A stretch of 8,114 nt of DNA from Balneolaceae bacterium (GTDB taxonomy: Bacteria; Bacteroidota; Rhodothermia; Balneolales; Balneolaceae): NCBI GenBank assembly GCA_007129085.1, contig SKWF01000159.1:1-8114 (forward strand), read 5' to 3'. Positions 1 to 6,111 of the stretch are shown one piece after another. Numbering within the stretch: the stretch's first letter is position 1; the number at the start of each line of letters is the position of its first letter. A program made the translations under genes and the position numbers. The notes under the pieces are model-generated. The model had not been told where the DNA came from. It saw nothing but the letters and a program-made list of their open reading frames with translations, and made no database searches.

Positions 1-410
1 GATATTTTGTGCGAATGGAAGAGATGAGCGAAAGCATTCGAATTATCGAACAGTGCCTCGAAAAACTTCCAAAAGGCCCCGTGCGAACCGATAACGCCAA
101 ACAGGCGTACCCATCCAAAGATGAAGTTTACTACTCTATGGAGGGTATGATTCACGACTTTATGATGACAGACACCGGAATTTGCCCACCTGAAGGTGCG
201 GAGGCGTATCACGCTGTTGAATCTCCAAAAGGTGAACTTGGATACTTTATCCAAAGTGATGGAACCGGCCACCCCTGGAGATTGAAGGTAAATGCTCCAT
301 CATTTGCCAATTTACAAGTACTTGAAAATATACTCGACGGTGAGATGGTGGCTGATACCGTTGTAATTATTGGAGGAGTTGATCCTGTAATGGGAGAAGC
401 AGATAAATAA
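1..410 (+). CDS. nuoD: NADH-quinone oxidoreductase subunit D, C-terminal part (5' end outside window)
   Basis: This is the 49-kDa-type subunit of complex I, in the peripheral arm next to the membrane, where it forms most of the quinone-reduction pocket. Only the last 135 codons are present; the frame is open to the left edge (codons from base 3), so the GTG at 9 and ATG at 15 are internal. Visible family features are the RMEEM/RIIEQ stretch near the left edge, the segment PKGELGYFIQSDG followed by RLKVNAPSFANL, and the terminal DPVMGEADK. In the related [NiFe]-hydrogenase large subunits the equivalent C-terminus carries the metal ligands (DPCxxCxxH); here the cysteines are absent, as is normal for complex I. 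The catalytic His and Tyr known near the N-terminus of the family are off-window. The TAA stop is 4 bp before nuoE, indicating one transcript. Whether nuoC is fused to nuoD cannot be seen. Identification is secure. Confidence 0.97.
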   Translation, partial: YFVRMEEMSESIRIIEQCLEKLPKGPVRTDNAKQAYPSKDEVYYSMEGMIHDFMMTDTGICPPEGAEAYHAVESPKGELGYFIQSDGTGHPWRLKVNAPSFANLQVLENILDGEMVADTVVIIGGVDPVMGEADK

Positions 411-414
411 TATT

Positions 415-945
415 ATGGCTTACGAATTCACAGAAGAAGATTTACAAGAAATAGAAAAGATTAAGGCGAAGTATCCTGAGGTTAAGGCAGCAACCCTGCC
501 GGTATTGTGGGTAGCTCAAAACCGATTTGGCCATGTTGAGCCTGATGTGCAGAAGCTTGTTGCAGATACACTCGGACTGCCGCAAGCTCACGTACACGGT
601 GTAGCATCTTTTTATACTCAGTATTATAAAGAGAAAAAGGGCGAGCACGTATTGGATGTCTGCACATGCCTGAGTTGTCAGCTTTGCGGTGGATACGACA
701 TTCTTGAACACCTTGAAAACAAACTCGGCATTAAAGCCGGAGAAACAACAGAAGATGGGAAGTTCTCCATCCAGGAAGTTGAATGTCTCGGTGCTTGCGG
801 CTACGCTCCCATGCTCCAGGTTACCAACGATCAATATGTGAATAACCTGACACCTGAAAAAGTTGATGATTTGATCGAAACACTGAAAGCGGGTAAAGAG
901 CCTGAATACGATCAAATTGGAATGCCATTGAGAAAAGTTAAATAA
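415..945 (+). CDS. nuoE: NADH-quinone oxidoreductase subunit E ([2Fe-2S] cluster N1a, 24-kDa type)
   Basis: NuoE is the thioredoxin-fold subunit that pairs with NuoF at the NADH-oxidising tip of complex I and carries the off-path [2Fe-2S] cluster N1a. The 176-residue product has a helical N-terminal part (about 1-75, including LPVLWVAQNRFG and HVHGVASFYTQYY) and a C-terminal ferredoxin domain. The cluster ligands are read as C83 and C88 (C-x4-C) plus C124 and C128 (C-x3-C, in ECLGACGYAP), which is the canonical arrangement. Two further cysteines, C85 and C91, sit inside or next to the first pair. The ATG lies 4 bp after the nuoD stop, with no clear Shine-Dalgarno at a useful distance, so translation is probably coupled. 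The length is normal for the family. Long antisense reading frames over this gene are shadows. Confidence 0.97.
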   Translation: MAYEFTEEDLQEIEKIKAKYPEVKAATLPVLWVAQNRFGHVEPDVQKLVADTLGLPQAHVHGVASFYTQYYKEKKGEHVLDVCTCLSCQLCGGYDILEHLENKLGIKAGETTEDGKFSIQEVECLGACGYAPMLQVTNDQYVNNLTPEKVDDLIETLKAGKEPEYDQIGMPLRKVK

Positions 946-951
946 GAAATT

Positions 952-2247
952 ATGAGCTCAGCAGACTGGAAAAATTACGAGCGTGTACTTATCCCCGACA
1001 TCGACGGCTTGGAAAAGATCGATGTTTACGAAGAAAATGGCGGTTATTCTGCATTTAAGGAGGTCCTTACCGACAAGAAAAAATGGGAAGGGCCGAAAAG
1101 TGTAGTTGATGAAGTAAAAGCCGCTAATATTCGCGGACGAGGAGGAGCCGGATTTAATGCCGGACTTAAATGGTCATTTATGCCCCCGTCTGATGGCGGC
1201 CCCCGCTACCTCGCCTGCAATGGTGATGAATCTGAGCCGGGCACATTTAAAGACCGAAAAATATTTGAGTACAACCCTCACCTGTTTATTGAGGGTGCGT
1301 TGATTGCAGCCTACGCCATGGAAGTTACCGCTATCTACGTTTATATCCGTGGAGAATATAAAGTCTACATCGACATGATGGAGAAAGCGGTACAAGATGC
1401 CTACGATAAAGGTTTTATAGGCGAAAATATTATGGGGAGCGATTACAGCGTAGATTTTTACGTACACTCCGGTGCCGGAGCCTACATTTGCGGTGAAGAG
1501 ACCTCCATGCTCGAATCACTTGAAGGAAAGCGTGGTTACCCACGCGTAAAACCCCCTTTCCCCGCGCAAAAGGGACTTTGGGGACGCCCCACAACTATCA
1601 ACAATATTGAAACTTTGGCCCATGTGCCTAATGTGATTAATCGTGGAGCCGATTGGTTTAGCAGTATTGGGGCAGAAAATCACCCCGGACCGATACTGTA
1701 CGGAATCTCCGGTCATGTTAATCGACCCGGTGTTTATGAACTCCCAACAGGGATACCCGTACTTACGCTTATTAATGAAGTAGCCGGGGGAATGAGAAAT
1801 GGGAAAGAACTTAAAGCCGTCATTCCCGGTGGTTCTTCCACTCCTATTGTTCGGGCCGATCAGCTTGATGGGATTACCATGGACAGTGACTCACTTCGTG
1901 AAGTGGGAACCATGCTCGGTACTGCCGGAATGGTGGTGATGGACGAGGATACCGATATGGTAGATATGCTGTGGAGAATTTCTCACTTCTACCATCACGA
2001 ATCATGCGGGCAATGCACCCCTTGCCGCGACGGTACAGGATGGCTCGAGAAGATTCTGCTCCGTATTAAAAACGGCGATGGAGAAATTAAAGATTTAGAT
2101 CTGCTGCTCGATATCACCACTCAGATGGAAGGACGCACAATTTGTGCCCTTGCCGACGCAGCAGCCTGGCCCGTACGACATACAATTACCCGGTTTCGGG
2201 ATGAGTTTGAAGCGCGATGTAAAAAGTCCGTTCACGCTATTGCCTGA
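952..2247 (+). CDS. nuoF: NADH-quinone oxidoreductase subunit F (NADH/FMN-binding, [4Fe-4S] N3)
   Basis: NuoF is the entry point of complex I: it oxidises NADH with FMN and passes electrons to [4Fe-4S] cluster N3. The 431-residue protein has the expected full length. Family motifs appear in order: RGRGGAGFNAGLKW (61-74) and CNGDESEPGTFKDR (89-102) for NADH/FMN binding; GAGAYICGEETSMLESLEG (174-192), a second glycine-rich flavin segment; the GRPTTINNIETLAHVP stretch (211-226); and the C-terminal cluster domain with C352, C355, C358 (ESCGQCTPCRDG) and the distant C398 (RTICALADAAAWP). All N3 ligands are intact. The ATG is 6 bp after the nuoE stop and is preceded only by an A-rich stretch, without a convincing Shine-Dalgarno. 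Unlike the other junctions, 146 bp separate it from nuoG. Confidence 0.98.
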   Translation: MSSADWKNYERVLIPDIDGLEKIDVYEENGGYSAFKEVLTDKKKWEGPKSVVDEVKAANIRGRGGAGFNAGLKWSFMPPSDGGPRYLACNGDESEPGTFKDRKIFEYNPHLFIEGALIAAYAMEVTAIYVYIRGEYKVYIDMMEKAVQDAYDKGFIGENIMGSDYSVDFYVHSGAGAYICGEETSMLESLEGKRGYPRVKPPFPAQKGLWGRPTTINNIETLAHVPNVINRGADWFSSIGAENHPGPILYGISGHVNRPGVYELPTGIPVLTLINEVAGGMRNGKELKAVIPGGSSTPIVRADQLDGITMDSDSLREVGTMLGTAGMVVMDEDTDMVDMLWRISHFYHHESCGQCTPCRDGTGWLEKILLRIKNGDGEIKDLDLLLDITTQMEGRTICALADAAAWPVRHTITRFRDEFEARCKKSVHAIA

Positions 2248-2260
2248 GGTTGTTGATTGA

Positions 2261-2293
2261 GCCGTTGAGATTTCAGAATATAGAATTAACGGC
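2261..2293 (+). other. Putative RNA hairpin just downstream of nuoF
   Basis: GCCGTTGA (2261-2268) can pair with TTAACGGC (2286-2293) through 8 positions including one G-U. A further three pairs, TTC (2272-2274) with GAA (2283-2285), form above a GAT bulge. It begins 13 bp after the nuoF stop codon. No T-tract follows, so it does not look like a classical intrinsic terminator. It could be a 3'-end stabiliser, a processing site or a weak attenuator between nuoF and nuoG. This comes from reading base pairing by eye; no folding energy was calculated, and chance is possible. Confidence 0.4.
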
Positions 2294-2338
2294 GATATTT
2301 ATCTCAGCCAGGAAAACATTACAAAAAATGAAGTGACC

Positions 2339-2363
2339 GATGATTTTGATTGAATAAATCATC
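2339..2363. repeat. 8-bp inverted repeat in the nuoF-nuoG gap
   Basis: GATGATTT (2339-2346) is perfectly repeated in inverse orientation as AAATCATC (2356-2363) with a 9-nt loop. It lies about 30 bp before the nuoG start and overlaps the -35 side of a promoter-like sequence, so it could be an operator-type site or a weak A/T-rich hairpin. In such A/T-rich sequence a chance occurrence is quite possible. Confidence 0.35.
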
Positions 2364-2372
2364 ATTTATAAT
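2345..2372 (+). promoter_or_regulatory. Possible internal promoter ahead of nuoG
   Basis: A perfect TATAAT hexamer at 2367-2372 is preceded at 16 bp by TTTGAT (2345-2350), or at 15 bp by TTGATT (2346-2351). Transcription would start near 2379, giving a leader of roughly 15 nt before the nuoG ATG at 2394. Placement in the only long gap of the operon favours a real element. The spacer is short, and primary sigma factors of Bacteroidota-like bacteria use a different consensus, so this is a tentative call. Confidence 0.35.
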
Positions 2373-2393
2373 TCACAAATAACCGATTCAAAA

Positions 2394-4127
2394 ATGCCAG
2401 AAGTATTTATAGACGGGAAACGATATGAGTATGAAGGAGATCATCAACTCCTCCAATTCATCCTTGATCAAGGACTAGAAGTCCCATTTTTCTGCTATCA
2501 CCCCTCCATGTCTATTCCGGCCAACTGCCGGCAGTGTATGGTTAAAGTTGGCCAGCCTGTAAAAGACAGAGAGAGTGGCGAGTATGAACTGGATGAAAAT
2601 GGCGATCGTGTAATTCGATGGTTTCCTAAACTCCAGACGTCATGTAATATTAAAGTTGCCGACGGTATGGTTGTTCATACCCAGGAGACGGATGAGCTGG
2701 TGGAACGTGCACAAAAAGATACTCTTGAATTTATTCTGGCTAATCACCCGCTGGACTGCCCTATTTGCGATCAGGCAGGTGAGTGCCCGCTACAAATTCA
2801 AACCTACAAATACGGACCTGAAGGAAGCCGTTTTGAGGTTAAAAAAGTTCACAAACCTAAGCGTGTTCAATTAGGCCCACGTGTAATTTTGGACGCCGAA
2901 CGATGCATTAACTGTACACGATGTGTCCGATTTACGGATGAGATCAGTGAAACTCATCAACTGACTATCGTTTCGCGAGGTGATAAGAACTATCCAACTA
3001 CCGCACCCGGAACAGAATTTGACGATAACTACTCGCTTAACACGGTAGACATCTGTCCTGTTGGCGCGCTAACATCGGCTGATTTTAGATTTAAAGCCCG
3101 TGTTTGGGAGATGAATCAAACCCCAAGTATTGATATTACGAACGGTAAAGGGACAAATATAGATCTCTGGACTCGTGATAACCTCGTGTTGCGTATCACA
3201 CCTCGTTTTAACGAAGATGTGAACGACCACTGGATGCCGGATGAAGGGCGCGAAGCCTACAGAGTTTTCAATGAAAACCGTGTGTCCAAACCGGCTCAAA
3301 ATCTGGATGGCGAACAGGTGAAATCATCCTGGAATAACGCTCTCCTGACACTGGCCGAAAAAATTGAGGAGCACGACGGTAAAGAGGTTCTATTTGTTGG
3401 CAGTCCTCATGCATCGGTCGAAGAGAATTACGTTTTGATGAGCGTAGCAAACCTTTTGGGAGCTAAAAACCCGGTCTTCACACCACATATTGAGGAAGGG
3501 TACGGAGATGGATTTCTGCTTACTGACGATCAGGCGCCCAACACGAATGGATGCCGTGCACTTGGGCTTGATGAACTATCTGCCGCAGATCTGAAAAAAG
3601 AAATTACAGGTGCTAAGATGGTTGTTCTGCTGAATGATCAACTTGTGGATAGAAATGTAGTTTCAGCTAAAGATATCGAAACGCCATTTACGACAGTTTT
3701 CGCCACAAATCATTCCGAAACATCTAAAGTTGCCGATCTGGTTATTCCAATTACAACCGCTGCCGAGCATGCTGCGAGTTACGTAAATGTTGACAATCGT
3801 GCACAACGAACCGTAGCGGCAAAAGAGACAAAATATACCAATCGACGTCTCGACATCGAGATGTCTGAAGGCCGCCTTGATCGATACGGTACAAGTTTCG
3901 ACAACTGGGTAACCGAAGACAACAAAGTAGACTGCATGCCCTTCTGGAACTTTACCAGTCAGCTTGCAGACCGGCTTGGCCTTGATCTCTCTTATGACAC
4001 CGGCAGAGACGTCATGAATGAAATTTCCGAAAAAGTACCTGCATTTAAGGGTGTCAGCTACAGCGAAATGGATGCAAACTCCGGAATAGTACTCGAAGAA
4101 ACTTCTGATAAAACTGTTAAATCATAA
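2394..4127 (+). CDS. nuoG: NADH-quinone oxidoreductase subunit G (N1b, N5 and N4 clusters; short form without N7)
   Basis: NuoG is the large iron-sulfur subunit of the complex I peripheral arm, carrying electrons from N3 (NuoF) towards NuoI. The N-terminal ferredoxin part has N1b ligands C34, C45, C48 and C84; the N5 set H118, C122, C125, C131 (NHPLDCPICDQAGEC); and the N4 set C171, C174, C177 with C221 (CINCTRC and DICPVGA). From about 238 onward is the vestigial molybdopterin-oxidoreductase-like domain, recognisable from DLWTRDNLVLRITPR and, near the end, VADLVIPITTAAEHAASYVN. The cysteines that bind the extra cluster N7 in Thermus and E. coli are missing: the region 240-285 contains none, and the usual WLCDKGR is WMPDEGR. 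At 577 residues it is shorter than the 700-900 typical of the family, with the loss in the C-terminal domain, yet the frame is clean with no frameshift. The ATG has no Shine-Dalgarno. nuoH starts 8 bp after its stop. Confidence 0.95.
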   Translation: MPEVFIDGKRYEYEGDHQLLQFILDQGLEVPFFCYHPSMSIPANCRQCMVKVGQPVKDRESGEYELDENGDRVIRWFPKLQTSCNIKVADGMVVHTQETDELVERAQKDTLEFILANHPLDCPICDQAGECPLQIQTYKYGPEGSRFEVKKVHKPKRVQLGPRVILDAERCINCTRCVRFTDEISETHQLTIVSRGDKNYPTTAPGTEFDDNYSLNTVDICPVGALTSADFRFKARVWEMNQTPSIDITNGKGTNIDLWTRDNLVLRITPRFNEDVNDHWMPDEGREAYRVFNENRVSKPAQNLDGEQVKSSWNNALLTLAEKIEEHDGKEVLFVGSPHASVEENYVLMSVANLLGAKNPVFTPHIEEGYGDGFLLTDDQAPNTNGCRALGLDELSAADLKKEITGAKMVVLLNDQLVDRNVVSAKDIETPFTTVFATNHSETSKVADLVIPITTAAEHAASYVNVDNRAQRTVAAKETKYTNRRLDIEMSEGRLDRYGTSFDNWVTEDNKVDCMPFWNFTSQLADRLGLDLSYDTGRDVMNEISEKVPAFKGVSYSEMDANSGIVLEETSDKTVKS

Positions 4128-4135
4128 CTTTTGGG

Positions 4136-5140
4136 ATGACTGAAATTACCATCACCTCTTACATCATTCTTGGTACCGCTCTTTTCATGCTGCTCAATTC
4201 AGCAGCAGTAGCTGTATATGCAGAACGCCGCATAGCCGGACGCATTCAAAATCGGGTAGGACCAAACCGGGTAGGGCCATTTGGACTTTTACAGCCCATT
4301 GCAGACGTTCTTAAACTTATCCTGAAAGAGGATGTAACTCCGCACAACAGTTATAAGCTAATTCACACTATTGCGCCGATCATCCCGGTTGTAACAGCAT
4401 TGATGACGGTAGCGGTTATTCCGTTTGGCGAAGGAATATATGCAACTGACATTAACGCCGGAGTACTTTACCTCTTGGCCGTGGCCTCTCTTGGAGTGTA
4501 TGGAGTTACACTGGCTGGCTGGGCATCAAACAGTAAATATTCACTACTTGGTGGATTAAGAGCTGCTGCACAGATGATCAGTTACGAACTACCGCTTGGC
4601 ATGGCTGTAGCTTCAGTTGTACTGTTTGTAGGTTCATTAAGTGTTGTAGATGTGGCAGTTGCACAGGAAAACTGGTGGTTTGTTTTTCTAAACCCCGTTG
4701 GAGCAATCATTTTTATTATTGCAGCATTTGCAGAAAGTAATCGAACTCCGTTCGACCTCGTTGAAGCTGAACAGGAACTTGTTGGTGGATTTCACACCGA
4801 ATACAGCTCAATGAAGTTCGGAATGTTCTTCCTCGCTGAGTATATGCACGTAGTGATTAACTCCATGCTTATGACAACCTTCTTTTTCGGAAGTTACCAC
4901 CTCCCTTTTGCAGGTTATTGGCTGCCGGAAATGGGTACCGCTGCTAAAGCTATTTTAGATATCACCGTATTTACCGGAAAGACAGCATTTTTCGTATTCC
5001 TATTCATCTGGGTACGATGGACTATTCCAAGGTTTAAGTTCAACCAGGTAATGAAACTGGGATGGAGCAGACTACTGCCACTAAGTATCATAAACTTTAT
5101 TGTTATTGCAGGAATTCTCTTCTTTTTCTTTAACGGATAA
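4136..5140 (+). CDS. nuoH: NADH-quinone oxidoreductase subunit H (membrane subunit linking the two arms)
   Basis: NuoH (ND1 type) anchors the peripheral arm in the membrane, lines the entrance of the quinone chamber and couples quinone reduction to proton movement. The 334-residue protein shows about eight hydrophobic segments, near 9-29, 75-97, 107-129, 150-172, 181-199, 229-252, 272-295 and 313-332. Signature segments are AERRIAGRIQNRVGPNRVGP (29-48) with LLQPIADVLKL after it; the acidic cytoplasmic loop AESNRTPFDLVEAEQELVGG (199-218), then EYSSMKF; and the C-terminal RWTIPRFKFNQVMKLGW. These glutamates and arginines are those associated with the quinone channel. It begins 8 bp after nuoG and is the last gene before a strong terminator, so no nuoI follows. 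The ATG is directly preceded by GGG, too close to act as a Shine-Dalgarno. Length and motifs are normal. Confidence 0.97.
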   Translation: MTEITITSYIILGTALFMLLNSAAVAVYAERRIAGRIQNRVGPNRVGPFGLLQPIADVLKLILKEDVTPHNSYKLIHTIAPIIPVVTALMTVAVIPFGEGIYATDINAGVLYLLAVASLGVYGVTLAGWASNSKYSLLGGLRAAAQMISYELPLGMAVASVVLFVGSLSVVDVAVAQENWWFVFLNPVGAIIFIIAAFAESNRTPFDLVEAEQELVGGFHTEYSSMKFGMFFLAEYMHVVINSMLMTTFFFGSYHLPFAGYWLPEMGTAAKAILDITVFTGKTAFFVFLFIWVRWTIPRFKFNQVMKLGWSRLLPLSIINFIVIAGILFFFFNG

Positions 5141-5170
5141 TACTTGCACAATTTATTAGTTCTTATAAAT

Positions 5171-5208
5171 AGAAGCCCGAATGACAACATTTGGGCTTCT
5201 TTGTTTTT
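5171..5208 (+). terminator. Strong intrinsic terminator of the nuo operon
   Basis: AGAAGCCC (5171-5178) pairs perfectly with GGGCTTCT (5193-5200). The stem continues inward through a G-U pair and AATG/CATT, giving 13 pairs closed by an ACAA tetraloop. It is followed directly by TTGTTTTT (5201-5208). It lies 31 bp after the nuoH stop and has every mark of a Rho-independent terminator for the + strand. It also ends 27 bp before the next start codon, so it separates the nuo transcript from the lipoprotein gene. Confidence 0.92.
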
Positions 5209-5235
5209 ACCAATCTTCATCAAATCAATTTATTT

Positions 5236-6054
5236 ATGAATCATCTAAAAACTCTCTCACTACTATTCATCTCTGTATTTCTATTCACCGCTTGCGACCT
5301 GGATGAATTAGGCCTTGAAGTGATAGAGATACCTGACGAATTAAATGCCCCAAACTTTTCCACTGTGGAAATGAACCTGGATGCATTCCCCGCTCCGCAG
5401 AATAAAGATCATTTTGAAGCTTCATCCGAAGAAACCGGTAATTTCGAAACGGCTCGATCTACCGTACTCATGCTTGATGAACAGCTTCAGCTCTTTACCG
5501 GTACTCTCGATCAGATGATCTCCCCTATTGAAAACCTGGATCCCGATAATCAAAACGGCGGTTACACCTGGTTTTATGATGCCTATGCAGAACTTTTGGA
5601 TGCCCCTCTAGATATCGAAATGCGTGCAAATCTTGGAACATCAACCATAGACTGGACCGGCTATGTTAGTGGTGTAATTGATAATCAAGATGTAGATAAC
5701 GTGGAGCTTTTTACCGGTGCTACGAATGTTGACGGAAGTGGTGGCGAGTTCAGCCTCAATTTCGGTGAGCAGGGCACCTCTACTTTTTACGACTCATTTA
5801 TTGATTGGCAGATAGACAATGACGAATTGAGCGATCTTGAACTCAATTTAGAAATTGGAGATGAAAATCTCGCTGTAACTTATTTCTATTCTGTTGAAGG
5901 AAACACCGCCACTATTGAAGGGCAAAACGTCATCAATGAACAGTTTACAGACTATGTAATAGAGTGGGACCTCGAAACAGAAGCCGGCAGTATCACAACC
6001 GAAGACGGTGGCCAAATGTGCTGGGATGAAAACAAAGAGAATATAAACTGCTGA
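5236..6054 (+). CDS. Unrecognised, extremely acidic lipoprotein
   Basis: I do not recognise this family. The 272-residue product starts with a short basic end (MNHLK), a hydrophobic segment (about 6-17) and FTAC, where C20 would be the lipidated residue after signal peptidase II cleavage. Phe at -3 is looser than the classical lipobox but fits Bacteroidota-like lipoproteins. The residues after the cysteine are acidic (DLDEL). The mature part has 56 Asp/Glu and only 4 Lys/Arg. From about 105 onward it alternates like a beta-rich domain, with [ID]W-type strands at D139-W140, D190-W191 and E243-W244, and a C-terminal MCWD...INC pair (C262, C272) that could form a disulfide. The ATG at 5236 is preferred because it starts the signal peptide; the in-frame TTG at 5191 lies inside the terminator stem. 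No Shine-Dalgarno is seen. The gene converges on alr. A cell-surface or periplasmic location is inferred; function is unknown. Confidence 0.8.
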   Translation: MNHLKTLSLLFISVFLFTACDLDELGLEVIEIPDELNAPNFSTVEMNLDAFPAPQNKDHFEASSEETGNFETARSTVLMLDEQLQLFTGTLDQMISPIENLDPDNQNGGYTWFYDAYAELLDAPLDIEMRANLGTSTIDWTGYVSGVIDNQDVDNVELFTGATNVDGSGGEFSLNFGEQGTSTFYDSFIDWQIDNDELSDLELNLEIGDENLAVTYFYSVEGNTATIEGQNVINEQFTDYVIEWDLETEAGSITTEDGGQMCWDENKENINC

Positions 6055-6069
6055 TGACACGATTCATGA

Positions 6070-6096
6070 CCGCCGGAGAAATTTGAGTGCCGGCGG
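6070..6096. terminator. GC-rich hairpin between convergent genes, possible terminator
   Basis: CCGCCGG (6070-6076) and CCGGCGG (6090-6096) are perfect inverse complements around a 13-nt loop. The site lies in the 57-bp space between the stop codons of the lipoprotein gene (+) and alr (-), where a shared terminator would be expected. Neither side has a good T-tract (GTTGTTCG follows on the + strand), so it may be a weak or factor-assisted terminator, or a 3'-end protecting hairpin. Confidence 0.5.
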
Positions 6097-6111
6097 GTTG
6101 TTCGATATGTA

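Noticed and set aside
442..915. Long - strand reading frame (157 codons) opposite nuoE
   Set aside because: It lies wholly antisense to a conserved gene, has low-complexity hydrophobic/aromatic composition and no motif; a shadow frame.
2301..2306. ATCTCA with TGAGAT at 2266-2271 as an inverted repeat
   Set aside because: Only 6 bp around a 29-nt loop, and it competes with the better hairpin at 2261-2293; likely chance.
4252..4277. Short tandem direct repeat CGGGTAGG around an ACCAAAC spacer
   Set aside because: It encodes the conserved RVGPNRVGP motif of NuoH, so the DNA repeat follows from the protein sequence.
5144..5169. TTGCAC and TATAAA hexamers upstream of the terminator as a promoter for the lipoprotein gene
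   Set aside because: The spacer is only 14 bp and the start point would fall inside the terminator stem; too weak to annotate, though the promoter must lie somewhere near.
5191..5235. In-frame TTG at 5191 as the lipoprotein start
   Set aside because: It sits in the terminator stem and would place 15 extra residues before the signal peptide; the ATG at 5236 gives a proper lipoprotein signal.
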